Origin: Limonium bicolor
Lineage: Eukaryota; Streptophyta; Magnoliopsida; Caryophyllales; Plumbaginaceae
Length of the DNA stretch: 64,000 nucleotides
Assembly (NCBI GenBank): GCA_023374045.1
Contig: CM041779.1
Location: forward strand, 3,844,001 to 3,908,000
Direction: 5' to 3'
In this document: positions 22,471 to 32,495 of the stretch, in pieces
Position numbering within the stretch: the stretch's first letter is position 1
Layout of the letters: each line of letters opens with the position of its first letter
Program-made: the position numbers and the translations under genes
The notes under the pieces: generated by a model
The model's database searches: none
Seen by the model: the letters and a program-made list of their open reading frames with translations, nothing else
What the model was told of the DNA's origin: nothing

Positions 22471-23833
22471 ACATACGTACCTTCTGCTCTCATGGACACG
22501 TCCACCACCCAACATCCACACTACAGACCACCTCACAACTCACGTCCATCCCATTTCTCTTCTCCCGTCTTCTCCATTTTAGTTATTTTACATTCCACCA
22601 TATCCACCTATAGTCCTACGTATACAAAATAGCAGAACGAATGCAGGAGTGACTACAGATGATTTCTATTACTCTTGTTTCTGTTTATCTATTTAATATG
22701 TTAGGCTAGAATATTTATACTCTGGGAATGGTTATTATGTGTTTGTATTAATTATGCAATATTTTTACTGGTTTATTTAAATGCAGTTTGTTACGCTTAA
22801 AGGTTATCTCGCACCTTTTTAATAAATGTCATGAGTTTATTAAACTACTTTACTAAATCTATTTCTAATCTGATCAGTGACGAATAGATATGTTAATTAA
22901 GCCGTAGAACTGGAGGAAACTTGTTATGATTTAATAAGTTAGTATTCAGTTGCAAGAATAAAATTCCTCATACTCCTCTGCCGTCAACCAGTGGGTGCTT
23001 GAGTTTTCATCGGACCTTGCATATCTGGAACGAGTTCTTATGAGTTTTCATCGGACCTTAAGATAATAACAGGAATCTTGCCAAATAATTATATTAAACC
23101 AGTAGAGATAGTATAATTAAGCAGATCATATTAACCTGACCCAGAGTCCCATTTAATTTATCTATTAACTTAGTTTATTTTATCTTTCCTTTTTATTTAT
23201 AATACAAGTCAATTAATCCCCCCTTTTTTGTGACACGCTTAGGTACTATAATATGCACATTAGTCCCACGGTTCGACATCCGGTCGCTTACATTTCACTA
23301 TACTACCACGACCGGGATTTGTTTGCAGCCCGACATTTATTTTGAGTTTTTTAATTTCTTTTCCTTTATTTTTACACCAGTTTAACCACTCAGATATACA
23401 CGTCTGCATCGACTGCTAGGCATGTCGACCCAGGTTGCCGGAAATTCCATTCTCCTATTAATAGGATTCTTCATTCTCCGCTATCAAGTGCGTTAACATC
23501 GTTCACATGGAAACCGTCTCCGGGATTCCTAGTTTTTGGAATCTACCGTATGACAAGTTCTTCGTACTTACAGTGGTACTTAATAACAGCTAGATCGGGT
23601 TTTCCCGAGTAAGAGAGGACTTCCATCTCTCTGGCGTTCTTTCCCGAGTTATAAAACAGGGGTTGTGGAGGGCGGGAAGGATATTGTAGGTTTCCAGTAC
23701 TCGTTGGAAATTCCCAACTAGCGTATCTCTCACGCTATCACTTAACCCTTAACCCAAAGTATTAAACTCCTAACTCGGTACTTCCTAAGCTTAGTATTTC
23801 CAGTCATCAGAGCGATACTTCGCTCCCACTTTT

Positions 23834-25929
23834 TGTAACACCCCAACAACAACACAACACTTAACAAATGATTGCAGCGGAATACACAACTCAACATTTA
23901 CTTAATTCATTGGTGTTACACGCCGTTAACCACCCACGTGGCTAACAAGGCTAATATTTATACATTGTATCGGTCTGATGGACTAGATTCCCGAGCACCT
24001 ACAAATTACTATCTCGTTCCATTTCCAACAATCAATATACATTTACATTCCAACTGTACTAAGTATCTATAAACTAATGCCGATAACAGTTTCGGTCTTA
24101 CTACTCCTACAATTCATAAGCAATTAAATAGCTACCCATGTACAAACAACCACCCCGTCTTACTCTTGAACGGCTTCCAGCTCCATTGTACTTGAAAGGA
24201 GAAAAAGGGTGGCCCCCAAGGGGCTCAGCACCTTTGCTGGTATGGTAATCGTGCAGCCCGCATGCTACCGGGCCACACACAACTAATTGTCGTCTAAGAA
24301 TGCAGTTGATTATATTTAAATCATGCATATATGTCCATAAACACATACCACATTTACATACTTACAACACCCTAAAGCATAGCAATACTCATTGTATAGC
24401 AACAACATTCACATGACATAATAGGAACAAATCCCTTGAGGGAAACAGACGAAACATCAGTTAGCCAAACTTGGTAAGCCTAGAGAATAATTTCAGTCTC
24501 ATGCTAAGCTCGTTACATCATAACTTACTTGAATATGCCGGCCTTGATATAGAACCGATCACACCATCCCACCATAACTTTACCTAGAAGTGTCAGTCTT
24601 AATATAGAACCGATCACACCATCACCATAATTTTATTTAGAAGTGTCAGTCTTTATATAGAATCGTTCACACCATCACCATAAGTTCATTTAGAAGTGTT
24701 GGTCTTTATATAGAACCGATCACACCATCACCATAATTTTATTTAGAAGTGTCGGTCTTTATATAGAACCGATCACACTATACACCATTCCCCCTAGCCC
24801 GAAAAAAAGTCAGGTAGGTAAGCCTTTTATCAGGCTTGTGGGTGATTGTAATCCAAGAAGGAAAACAATCAATAACAGAGTGGGAGTTGAAGCGCATATA
24901 GACATCAACTTCCAAACAAACTTTACACATAATCCCCCTAGCCCGAACAAAAGTCAGGTAGGAAAGCCTTTTATTAGGCTTGTGGGTGATTGCAATCCAA
25001 GAAGGAAAAATAACCAATAACATAGAGGGAGTTAAAGAAAATATAGACATTAACTCCCAAACGACACGCGCGACCGGAACTACCGGATTCCTCACCCCCC
25101 ATAATATATAATAGTTAGAAGTTCCCTTATGGAACTTATCACATTACGACACCATATGATGTTACAAACTTGTTTAACACACAAGGGAGGTAAACACACT
25201 TACACACAATAGCAATACACAACTAACACACAGATAGCCGTAGTTGGAACGTTCCCGTAGTCGGGTCGTTAGATCCAAATACCGATCTCTTATGTGATCC
25301 TAGAGTCGGTTAGGTAAGGTTTAACACATATTTGAGGTTAAACGGTATCGGAACCTAATACGCCACATAATGAATTACTGTAAACTCATTTCATGCTATA
25401 TCTTGCAAGGTGGCAAACACACAGAAAAATAGATTGGCACACAAGCCGGGGTAATCTGGTAGAACACAGGTTGCAAGAAAACCATACCTGTCACCTTGAG
25501 GATGGCTAGCCTTACATAGCGACCTCTTAGTCCCGGCTGCCATCTCGACTAGTTTTCGTTCCTATAATTAATTTAGTCGGAACGGTCAATTCCTTTATTA
25601 ACTACGACTACTTGACATAACGTACGACGTTCTCTTGTCGTTTCTTACATTTCATTTACCTATCACTTATTGCTCACCTTATCTTAAGGTTTCTCATTAA
25701 TTAACACTTGTGATCTAAAGTTTCTAATCTTGTCATTAACATTAAAATTTTAGTCCATAACTTCACGTTATGATTTTAGATTTATAACCACTAAGTCCTC
25801 GTAGTTTAATCTTAATCATGTAAATCACTTACTCCCCATTATCTCCCAAATGGTGTATTACTGATGGCACAAAAAATTTCTCTTTTTTTTTATATGTAGG
25901 TCCGACCGACCCACCAACTGATCCAACCC
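23834..25929 (-). repeat. 5' LTR of element A, segment 1
   Basis: Starts TGTAACACCCC and aligns with 12647-14740 of the 3' LTR, including the tandem blocks and the hairpin (24211-24227). Here the CAGGT motif has mutated to CAAGT on the minus strand. It is interrupted by element C at the AACCC target (25925-25929). Confidence 0.9.
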
Positions 25930-27402
25930 TGTTGGGGTAAAACCTAACGGCAAGTGTACCAGTCAATTCTAGCAAGTTTTAATAGAGAGTATTCCCTAAG
26001 TATCGAACCAGAGGAGGCGATGTGTCTCGTTTAAATCTTTATTAAACGGAAAGTAAAATAACAAAATAAAACAGGAAATTGGGGTTTGATTTGATGACAA
26101 TTAAAAACTGTAAACAGAATGTGAAACAATAACAAGCAGGAAAATTAAATGTTGTGAAACTGATTTGGAAAGGAGATCCCAGTTTACTACTGCACCCTAA
26201 ATCTGTAATTCCTATCCCTAAGTGATTTCCAAGATAATTCTGAGTAAAACCCTAGAACAAAGATAATTTACCTCCGGTCTCCCGCTTAGCAAATACTAGT
26301 TAGCAAAGACCAAATTCTAACTCTCGTTACGAACCCACTGTTTACTAACCGCCTTAAGAACAATCTAGTTTATTGGTCAATTAGCAATTTAGAGGAATTA
26401 CCGTCTCTAAACTAACCGGTTATTTTCCTGTAATCAATTGAAAGCCGCAGTCGTCACATATAAGCTAACAAAATATTAATCTTTATAATTGGCCAAATTA
26501 TAACGATTAAAGAAATTAAGCAAGGAAAATAACTTTACTCAATCGAATTGCATTAAATCACAAAGGAACAGGAATAGTCAATTTAGGGATACATAGCAAA
26601 CCGAAATCTAAAGGGAACTACTCAGCCATTGACATGTTTACAATAAGCAAAACTGTAATGAGTAGTAATAAAGAACAAGAAGAAACTCTGTTGAGACTTC
26701 TGGAGAAGTCTCCGTGATGATCTTTCTGCTGCTGCTCCAACTTCCGATCAGAATCAATCTCCAACTATGCTAATCTCTCTGTGTTAACCGTGACTAATTG
26801 TGGTCTATCTAAGTGTCTCTCACGTTGGCCAGACTCCCCTTTTATACAACAAAATCTATCTTTAATCTATCTTAATCTAATTTAAATAAGCGATGGCTAA
26901 AAGATAGTAACAGTATTAAAGATAGACACCAATTCCGTTATCTCCGTAGAAATCTGGCGCTCCGCTTGTATTGGTCCGGGTTTGCAAACAAGTACGCAAA
27001 CCCGGACCACCACTCTGAAAATAAGACTCTGCTTGGGGATGGTCCGGGTTTGCAAAGTAGACACAAACCCGGACCGCGTCTGAAAATAGGCAGAAGGTTC
27101 TGCGATGAGATGGTCCGGGTTTATAAACCCAGCTCCAAACCCGGACCCTCAATAAAACACAGCAGTGGTCAATGAAAATCTGCCTTTGACTCTGGTTTGA
27201 CTTCCCATGTTGCTCCAACCTCTAAAATCTTCATTTAAGCACTTTGTTGAGCATTTTATCCTGAAAACATATGAAATCGATCATTGGAGACAAATATAAC
27301 AATAAAGAGTAAATAAAGCATTACAGAGGGAAGTTAATGTCATAATGTAGAAAATTAAGCATGAATTAGTCTAGTAAACTTAGACAAATTCCTGACTTAT
27401 CA
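25930..27402 (-). repeat. 3' LTR of element C (1,473 bp)
   Basis: Pairs with 32496-33985. Contains three GGTCCGGGTTT...AAACCCGGACC inverted-repeat units (about 26973-27008, 27047-27078, 27113-27147) and a TATA-like site at 26840-26846 (minus). Confidence 0.93.
26973..27147. repeat. Three GGTCCGGG/CCCGGACC inverted-repeat units
   Basis: Each unit is about 32-37 bp: GGTCCGGGTTT(G/A), a short loop, then CAAACCCGGACC. Unit spacing is about 66-74 bp. The matching set in the other LTR is at about 33550-33730, and three further units occur in the internal region at 28712-28895. Confidence 0.9.
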
Positions 27403-27418
27403 ACTTCCTCACACTTAA
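27403..27418 (-). other. Polypurine tract of element C
   Basis: On the minus strand, AAGTGTGAGGAAGT immediately precedes the LTR start TGATAAGTC. It fixes orientation together with the primer-binding site at 32472-32489. Confidence 0.75.
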
Positions 27419-29139
27419 TCTTTGCTTGCCCTCAAGCAAATAGAAACATACTGAAATCTTACAGAAGGGAGTCGTCATTTAGAACTGTGCATAAGGAGAT
27501 CTAATAATGAAAAGCAGTCATAGAAAACAATGATCCACACTTGCAGGTTTTCATAAACAGTGAATTGAGAAGTATTTTGCAAAGGCTTAAGACACATAGT
27601 AAAACCACTGACTCCAATTTCACTCAGGGACTACTTTCCAATTAACTTCCCACAATCCATGGACGACAAGGGGTGAGAAGTAATATCTTATTCCATATTA
27701 CCTTTCATCACCACGTACTCATAATCTAGAAAGACTTTGCACTTTGCATTTGAAATTAAGAAATTTCTTAAACTTTCTAAACAAGCATTAACTTTCTCTT
27801 TTATATCCCTCAGACTTTTCTCTCCATTCATGTAGCGGTGTTGGGTCTTCTATCCCAGATCAGATGTCCTTAGGTAGATGGGTGATGAGGCACCCCGAGG
27901 ACTTAATTACCAAATGGGCGAGGCCTGTTTTCTGGGTTAAAAGTTCGATTAGAGGAGTACCTTGCCTTTGTCCTTCCTTCCTTTCATTCAATAATCATTC
28001 CCAAAGTCCCCCAGTGAAATCAAAGACAAATAGTTATACTAATAGGCTTAACTTTTTAGTGAAGAAATAGACAAGCATTTATCAAAACTGTACATACAAG
28101 CAGTGCAACCAGAATTCCTACAACTGTTTTCCAGCTTTGATCTCACAAAAACTAGTGCTACTCGTGCGGTGTTCCAAACCAACTTATCCAACCACTGAAT
28201 AAGACTCAGGTATGTTATGCAACCAAATATTTTTGAGGGCCAACAAAAATATAGTGAAAATGGAGTGATAGCCTTAATAAAATGTTCAAAATTAGCACAT
28301 TCAAATGTAACTGAGCATGTGTAATTTCCCTTCCTCACACTTAAAAATTAGCAATGCCCTCATTGCTTCATGAAAATGATTAAGAAGGAAGGAAAACATA
28401 AATTTGCAGAAAACAACGTTTGAAAAATAAAAGAAGTTAGAAAATCACGCCCCTGGAGTAGGGTGAGGACAACGTCCTCACACTTATGTAAAACAGCGGG
28501 GTGTTGAATTCTGCAGAAAATTCGACAGAGTTTCCTTTGGTTCCCTCAATACCTCACACGCAGCAAAAGCAGACCTGTAGCTCAAGAAATAAAACCAAAG
28601 CCAACACTGACTTGCAGATCCAGTAAGTATGCGGGTGAAACATCATAGGTAAGTGATACAGACGTAATGAAGCAGGCAACATTCGAATCCACAGTAAGTA
28701 TTGCGCTTGTGCGGTCCGGGTTTGCAAACCAATACTCAAACCCGGACCACGTCCAAAAGTAGTCAGTATGTAGCGCGCCCGCCAGGTCCGGGTTTGCAAA
28801 TTCGCCCCTGAACCCGGACCACCCATAAAACATCCCAGTAGCTTCGCCAAACATACGGTCCGGGTTTATAAACCAAGCTCCAAACCCGGACCACCCTCAA
28901 AAGTGGCCAGAAACTCAAATTGGTAACTGATGTCCCTCCAAACTCCTGAATTCACCTTCAAACCCATGAAAAACTAAACAGAACATGTCTAACAAACTCA
29001 TTAGCCCAAAAATAAAGAATGGAAAACAATAAAACTTACAAGAAATAAAAAAACGAAAATAATAAAACTCACAAAACTGGGTTGTCTCCCAGCTAGCCGC
29101 CCGTCTTTTCGGTCTTTGGCTAGACCGTACCTCATTCTC
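27419..29139 (-). other. Non-coding 3' internal region of element C
   Basis: Where an autonomous Ty3/gypsy element would encode RT, RNase H and integrase, only short frames occur and no YXDD, HHCC or DDE pattern is recognised. It includes a second set of three GGTCCGGG/CCCGGACC units (28712-28748, 28785-28821, 28857-28895) like those of the LTRs. Confidence 0.75.
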
Positions 29140-29685
29140 TCAAGAGACTCCAGATGATTGAGCTGTCTTGGGGTCCCAGTGACAAGAAGTTCGAGATGCT
29201 TCCAAAACTTGTTTTGAAGACCTACCAGCATAAAACAGTAGTTGCTCACCTTCTGCATTCAAAGTGATCGTACCGTGAGCAACTTCGATTCGAGCATCGG
29301 CTGTTGCTAGGAAGGGTCTTCCAAGGATGATAGGAACTGTTGGATCTGCAGCCATGTCGAGTATGACAAAATCGCAAGGAAAGTACAGATGATCCACCTT
29401 AACCATCACATCCTTAGCAATTCCACAAGGATAAACCATTGAGCAATCTGCTAGCTGAAGCGTCATTCGTGTAGGCTGTAAGTCCCCAATCCCAAGCTTT
29501 TCAAAAATAGTGTATGGCATGAGACTGATTGATGCTCCCAAATCAGCAAGACAGTGGTCGAAGTCAATGTCTCCTACTCTGCAAGGAATTGTGAAACTTC
29601 CAGGATCTTTGCATTTTTCTGGTTGGTGCTTTTATATGATCGCTGAACAAGTTCCTATAAGCTTAATAGTCCCTGTCTCAACTAA
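29140..29685 (-). pseudogene. Retropepsin-like aspartic protease domain of element C (frameshifted)
   Basis: The frame carries ADLGASISLMPY at about 29547-29512 (catalytic D in the DLGAS variant of D-T/S-G common in plant Ty3/gypsy elements). It then has LQLADCS, VDHLYFPCDFVILDM and IILGRPFLATA, the flap and C-terminal retropepsin signatures. The upstream part (TGTIKLIGTCSAII, then CKDPGSFTIPCRVG) is joined to the preceding Gag frame only by a one-base shift near 29685 and contains an in-frame TAA. Role when intact: processing of the Gag-Pol polyprotein in the virus-like particle. Degenerate residues follow (about 29230-29140). No RT is fused behind it. Confidence 0.85.
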
Positions 29686-31043
29686 CTTTTCCTTATTAGA
29701 TAAAGCTTCCTTAAATACTTGGCATAGTTAGGCACCTTCGCAACTAATTCAACAAAAGGAATATCAACAGATAGTTGACGAAGTAAAGTAAGAAACTTAT
29801 CAAACTCACTATCCTCCTTGAAACGCTTGGTTCTGCTTGGGAAGGGAACTGGAGGAGAAACGTCAACTGCAGGTGGTGTAGGTGGAGGAGATTGGGTGGT
29901 TTTGCAATTACGCTCATTCTCTAGCACCGGTTCCTCTATATTCACCACCTCAAGCTCATTAGTTTTACCTTTACCGCTCCTAGTAGTTACCTTCTTCACC
30001 GTTTCCTTTTCCTGCAAAGAAGATTTTTTAGCCAAGATGTCATCTACTAGCTTAGCATAATTTGGCATAAACTTAAGCACTTCAGAAAAAGGCATATCCT
30101 TAGTTGATTTCTTAAAAATGTTAAGAAATTTTCCAAGCTGTTCATCAAGGTCCCTTTTCTTTAACCTGTCAGGAAAAGGAATAGGTTCTTCAAATTTACG
30201 ATTAGAAGCAGAAGAGTAAGAAGGTCGAGTTTCAGGAGACTCCTTCTCCTTGGGTGTTTCAAAAGCTTTACTAGAGTCCTCAAACTCTTTTCGAACAGGC
30301 TGAATGACAGCAACAAGTGGAGCATCATCTTCCACAACAAAAACAGCTTTGGCATGCTCTCTTGGATTCTGCTCTGACTGACTAGGCAAAGAACCCAAAG
30401 GACGCTGAACTAGCTGCTGGGATATCTGAGACAGCTGAGTCTCGATGTTCCTGTTGAATGTCCTTTGATCAGCGTTGAAAGTCCTCTGCTCCTGATTGAA
30501 AGCTTCCAGCTCATTGAACTTCTTCGTGCTAACCGAGATGAAATCATTCATTCTGGCCAGAACCGCATCCATACTAGAAAACGCTCCAGCACCCGAATTC
30601 TGTGCTTGCTGATTCTGCATTGGTTGCTTCTGATAAGAGGAATTATACTGCTGGGGTCTCTGATTGAAATTGCTGTTACCGCCAGCTTGGTAACGATTCT
30701 GCTGCTGAGAATGGTAACCCGAGTTGCCTTGATCCCCATAATAATTACCCGGTCTGTTACCAACATAATTCGCTGCCTCTTCTTGTGGTGGAGCACATTG
30801 GCACATGTTAGAAGCTCTACCACAGTATTCGCAAGCTGGATAAACCTCAGGAGCAGCTGCTGCGTTTGACTGCGGATTCATAACTGCACACATACGCTCA
30901 AACTGCTTCGACATTGCCTCTATCTTGACAGCCAAGAAAGTGTTTGAATCTACTTCATAAACCCCAGCAGGTTTCTTCGGTGCAGCTTCTCCAGCTCTCG
31001 TACCTCCCCACTGATTAGCTGCTGTGGTAATAGTCTCTACCAA
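29682..31043 (-). CDS. Gag C-terminal half / Gag-protease linker of element C (open frame after an amber codon)
   Basis: 453 codons in the same frame as the upstream Gag segment, separated only by one TAG at 31044-31046. It begins LVETITTAANQWGG, includes a cysteine cluster CEYCGRASNMCQC (about residues 73-85) and a Gln/Asn-rich stretch. It continues as a Pro/Glu/Lys-rich linker with a twice-repeated motif (FSEVLKFMPNYAKLVDD and FVELVAKVPNYAKYLRK). The cysteine cluster sits where plant Gag proteins carry a CCHC knuckle, but the His is missing, so nucleic-acid binding by a standard knuckle is doubtful. The frame ends at a frameshift before the protease. It has no start codon of its own and would be made only by amber readthrough or if the stop is a recent mutation. 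Confidence 0.8.
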   Translation of the reverse strand: MVETITTAANQWGGTRAGEAAPKKPAGVYEVDSNTFLAVKIEAMSKQFERMCAVMNPQSNAAAAPEVYPACEYCGRASNMCQCAPPQEEAANYVGNRPGNYYGDQGNSGYHSQQQNRYQAGGNSNFNQRPQQYNSSYQKQPMQNQQAQNSGAGAFSSMDAVLARMNDFISVSTKKFNELEAFNQEQRTFNADQRTFNRNIETQLSQISQQLVQRPLGSLPSQSEQNPREHAKAVFVVEDDAPLVAVIQPVRKEFEDSSKAFETPKEKESPETRPSYSSASNRKFEEPIPFPDRLKKRDLDEQLGKFLNIFKKSTKDMPFSEVLKFMPNYAKLVDDILAKKSSLQEKETVKKVTTRSGKGKTNELEVVNIEEPVLENERNCKTTQSPPPTPPAVDVSPPVPFPSRTKRFKEDSEFDKFLTLLRQLSVDIPFVELVAKVPNYAKYLRKLYLIRKS

Positions 31044-31817
31044 CTATTTAATTCGTGTAATAGGCAGTTCCATCAAACTTCCTCCAGCACATGTATCGAC
31101 CAACAACCGGCTAGACGGATCCAAGTCCTTGTAAAAGGACTGCAGTATAACCTCTTCACCTAGTCCGTGATGTGGTACCTTCCTTACTATCCCCTTAAAA
31201 TGCTCCCAAGCTTCAGACAAGGACTCACCGACAAACTGTTTGAAGTTGGTAATCTCTCCTCTCATGGTTAGCATCCGGGAGGGTGGAAAATACTTCGCCA
31301 GAAATGCATTAGCCAGCTCTTCCCAAGTAGTGATACTGTCAGGCGTCAGCGAGTTTAACCATTCAGCTGCTCTATCCCTCAGAGAGAATGGAAACAGAGT
31401 GAGCCGAGCCACCTCCTGCGAAGGTGGTGTCGAACACGCTCCTACCAATCTCAGGAATGTGGTGAGGTGGACATTCGGGTCTTCAGTAACCATCCCGCTG
31501 AACTGAGGTGCGTTAATCACCATAGTCACATAGTGAGTCTTGAACTGCCACTGCACTCCCACTGGCAACGCTGGAATCACTATCGGCGACACCAACCCCT
31601 CAACACTTGGGCGGGTGTAATCCCTCATCTGCCTCTCGTTGTTCGCCATGTTAACTGCTGGTTGAACTTCTGGACCCTCTTCGTCAACAGGTGGTTCGAG
31701 CACCCCCTCCTCAACTGGTGGATCCAGATTCAAATCCCTGCGAAGCTGTCTTGCGAATCTCTCGATCTCAAGATTGAGCTCAAACTCCGGTTCTCCTGCA
31801 GAGCGGGTTTTAACCAT
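31044..31817 (-). CDS. Gag (capsid) domain of element C
   Basis: 257 codons from ATG 31817 to TAG at 31044-31046. Residues about 85-235 match the retrotransposon Gag family (PF03732): LFPFSLRDRAAEWLNSL, ITTWEELANAFLAKYFPPSR, GESLSEAWEHFKGIVRKVPHHG and ILQSFYKDLDPSSRLLVD, with the W-L...W-E-E-L...F...F pattern. In intact relatives this domain forms the virus-like particle. The start follows the leader downstream of the primer-binding site, and no better upstream ATG is seen. Codons are otherwise undamaged, which contrasts with the surrounding LARD-type elements. Confidence 0.9.
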   Translation of the reverse strand: MVKTRSAGEPEFELNLEIERFARQLRRDLNLDPPVEEGVLEPPVDEEGPEVQPAVNMANNERQMRDYTRPSVEGLVSPIVIPALPVGVQWQFKTHYVTMVINAPQFSGMVTEDPNVHLTTFLRLVGACSTPPSQEVARLTLFPFSLRDRAAEWLNSLTPDSITTWEELANAFLAKYFPPSRMLTMRGEITNFKQFVGESLSEAWEHFKGIVRKVPHHGLGEEVILQSFYKDLDPSSRLLVDTCAGGSLMELPITRIK

Positions 31818-32471
31818 AAACCGAGAGTTAGTAAACTGAAACTATAATAGCGCAAATTAAAAGGACAACAGTAATTAGAATAAAATAACAGAAAATCAGA
31901 AAAAGATAAAAATAAATTAACCCACAAAATATGCAGATAAAATTCCTAACTACTAAACACAGAATATTCAAATAAAGGAATAAAATCAGAAATAAAATCT
32001 GGAAGATAAAAGAATATCTAAAACAAAATCAAACTAGAAATTAAAACAGATAAAATCCGCAGTCTAACTAACCAACGACTAACAAAGCAGATAAGAAAAT
32101 AATAAAGACAGAAAAATAAAAACTAAAAGAAAAAAACGTAACAGGGAATAAAAGAACCGAATAGAATATTATCAACTATGTCAACTGAATGCTGCTAGCA
32201 ATTAAATATCAACAGATAACCTAATGACTATACTAATCACCCAGAAACAAAAGAAACCAAAAAAAAAACAAAATAAATTTATCTAAACTTGTCTAACCTA
32301 CCGATCCAACTAATCAAAACCAAAAGCAAAAGAAACGGATGTTAAACAAAACTCGACCAAAATAAAAATAAAGAAAATAAAGAAAGAAAAGATAAAATAA
32401 ATAATATAAACTAAACAAGATAAAATAAACAAAAGCAAAATCGAATAAAGATAAAACTAATTAACCGTGCC
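31818..32471 (-). other. Leader between primer-binding site and Gag of element C
   Basis: A-rich on the plus strand (T-rich in sense), no frames of note. Position corresponds to the 5' leader and packaging region of LTR elements. Confidence 0.6.
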
Positions 32472-32489
32472 TCCCCGGCAACGGCGCCA
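32472..32489 (-). other. Primer-binding site of element C (tRNA-Asp type)
   Basis: The minus strand reads TGGCGCCGTTGCCGGGGA, six bases inside the 5' LTR. It is complementary to the 3' end of plant tRNA-Asp, the primer used by many Athila/Tat-type Ty3/gypsy elements. Confidence 0.85.
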
Positions 32490-32495
32490 AAAACT

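Larger units (their letters stand above)
21858..23408 (+). mobile_element. Solo LTR E (1.55 kb) inserted in element A
   Basis: TGATAAGTGTCC...ACGTCTGCA, flanked by a perfect 5-bp TSD TCGAC at 21853-21857 and 23409-23413. It has a TATA box at 22464-22470 and a GC-rich repeat block upstream of it. The 3' third includes GGTTCGACATCCGGTCGCTT and TATACTACCACGACCGGG, a style seen in plant Athila/Tat-type Ty3/gypsy LTRs; that lineage is inference. No internal region or second LTR is present, so it arose by LTR-LTR recombination. Confidence 0.88.
17169..23833 (-). other. Internal region of element A, no recognisable coding sequence
   Basis: 6.67 kb including solo LTR E, so about 5.1 kb of its own sequence. 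No frame longer than 111 codons and no gag, D(T/S)G, YXDD, RNase H or integrase motif is recognised on either strand. It shares scattered blocks with the internal region of element B: around 18500-18530 (compare 49211-49250), 18985-19040 (compare 48700-48740), 21400-21430 (CACTTGCC/GGCAAGTG palindrome, compare 40780-40800), and 23600-23680 (compare 40040-40110). Conserved but non-coding internal DNA fits a LARD. The leader next to the 5' LTR reads AAAAGTGGGAGCGAAGTATC on the minus strand, a poor match to common plant tRNA primer sites. Confidence 0.75.

Noticed and set aside
22274..22582. 102-codon Pro/Ser/Leu-rich frame
   Set aside because: Sits across the TATA box region of solo LTR E in a pyrimidine-rich stretch; compositional artefact.
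30465..30869. 134-codon plus-strand frame
   Set aside because: It lies antisense to the Gag frame of element C; its composition mirrors the Gln/Asn-rich Gag linker, so it is a shadow.
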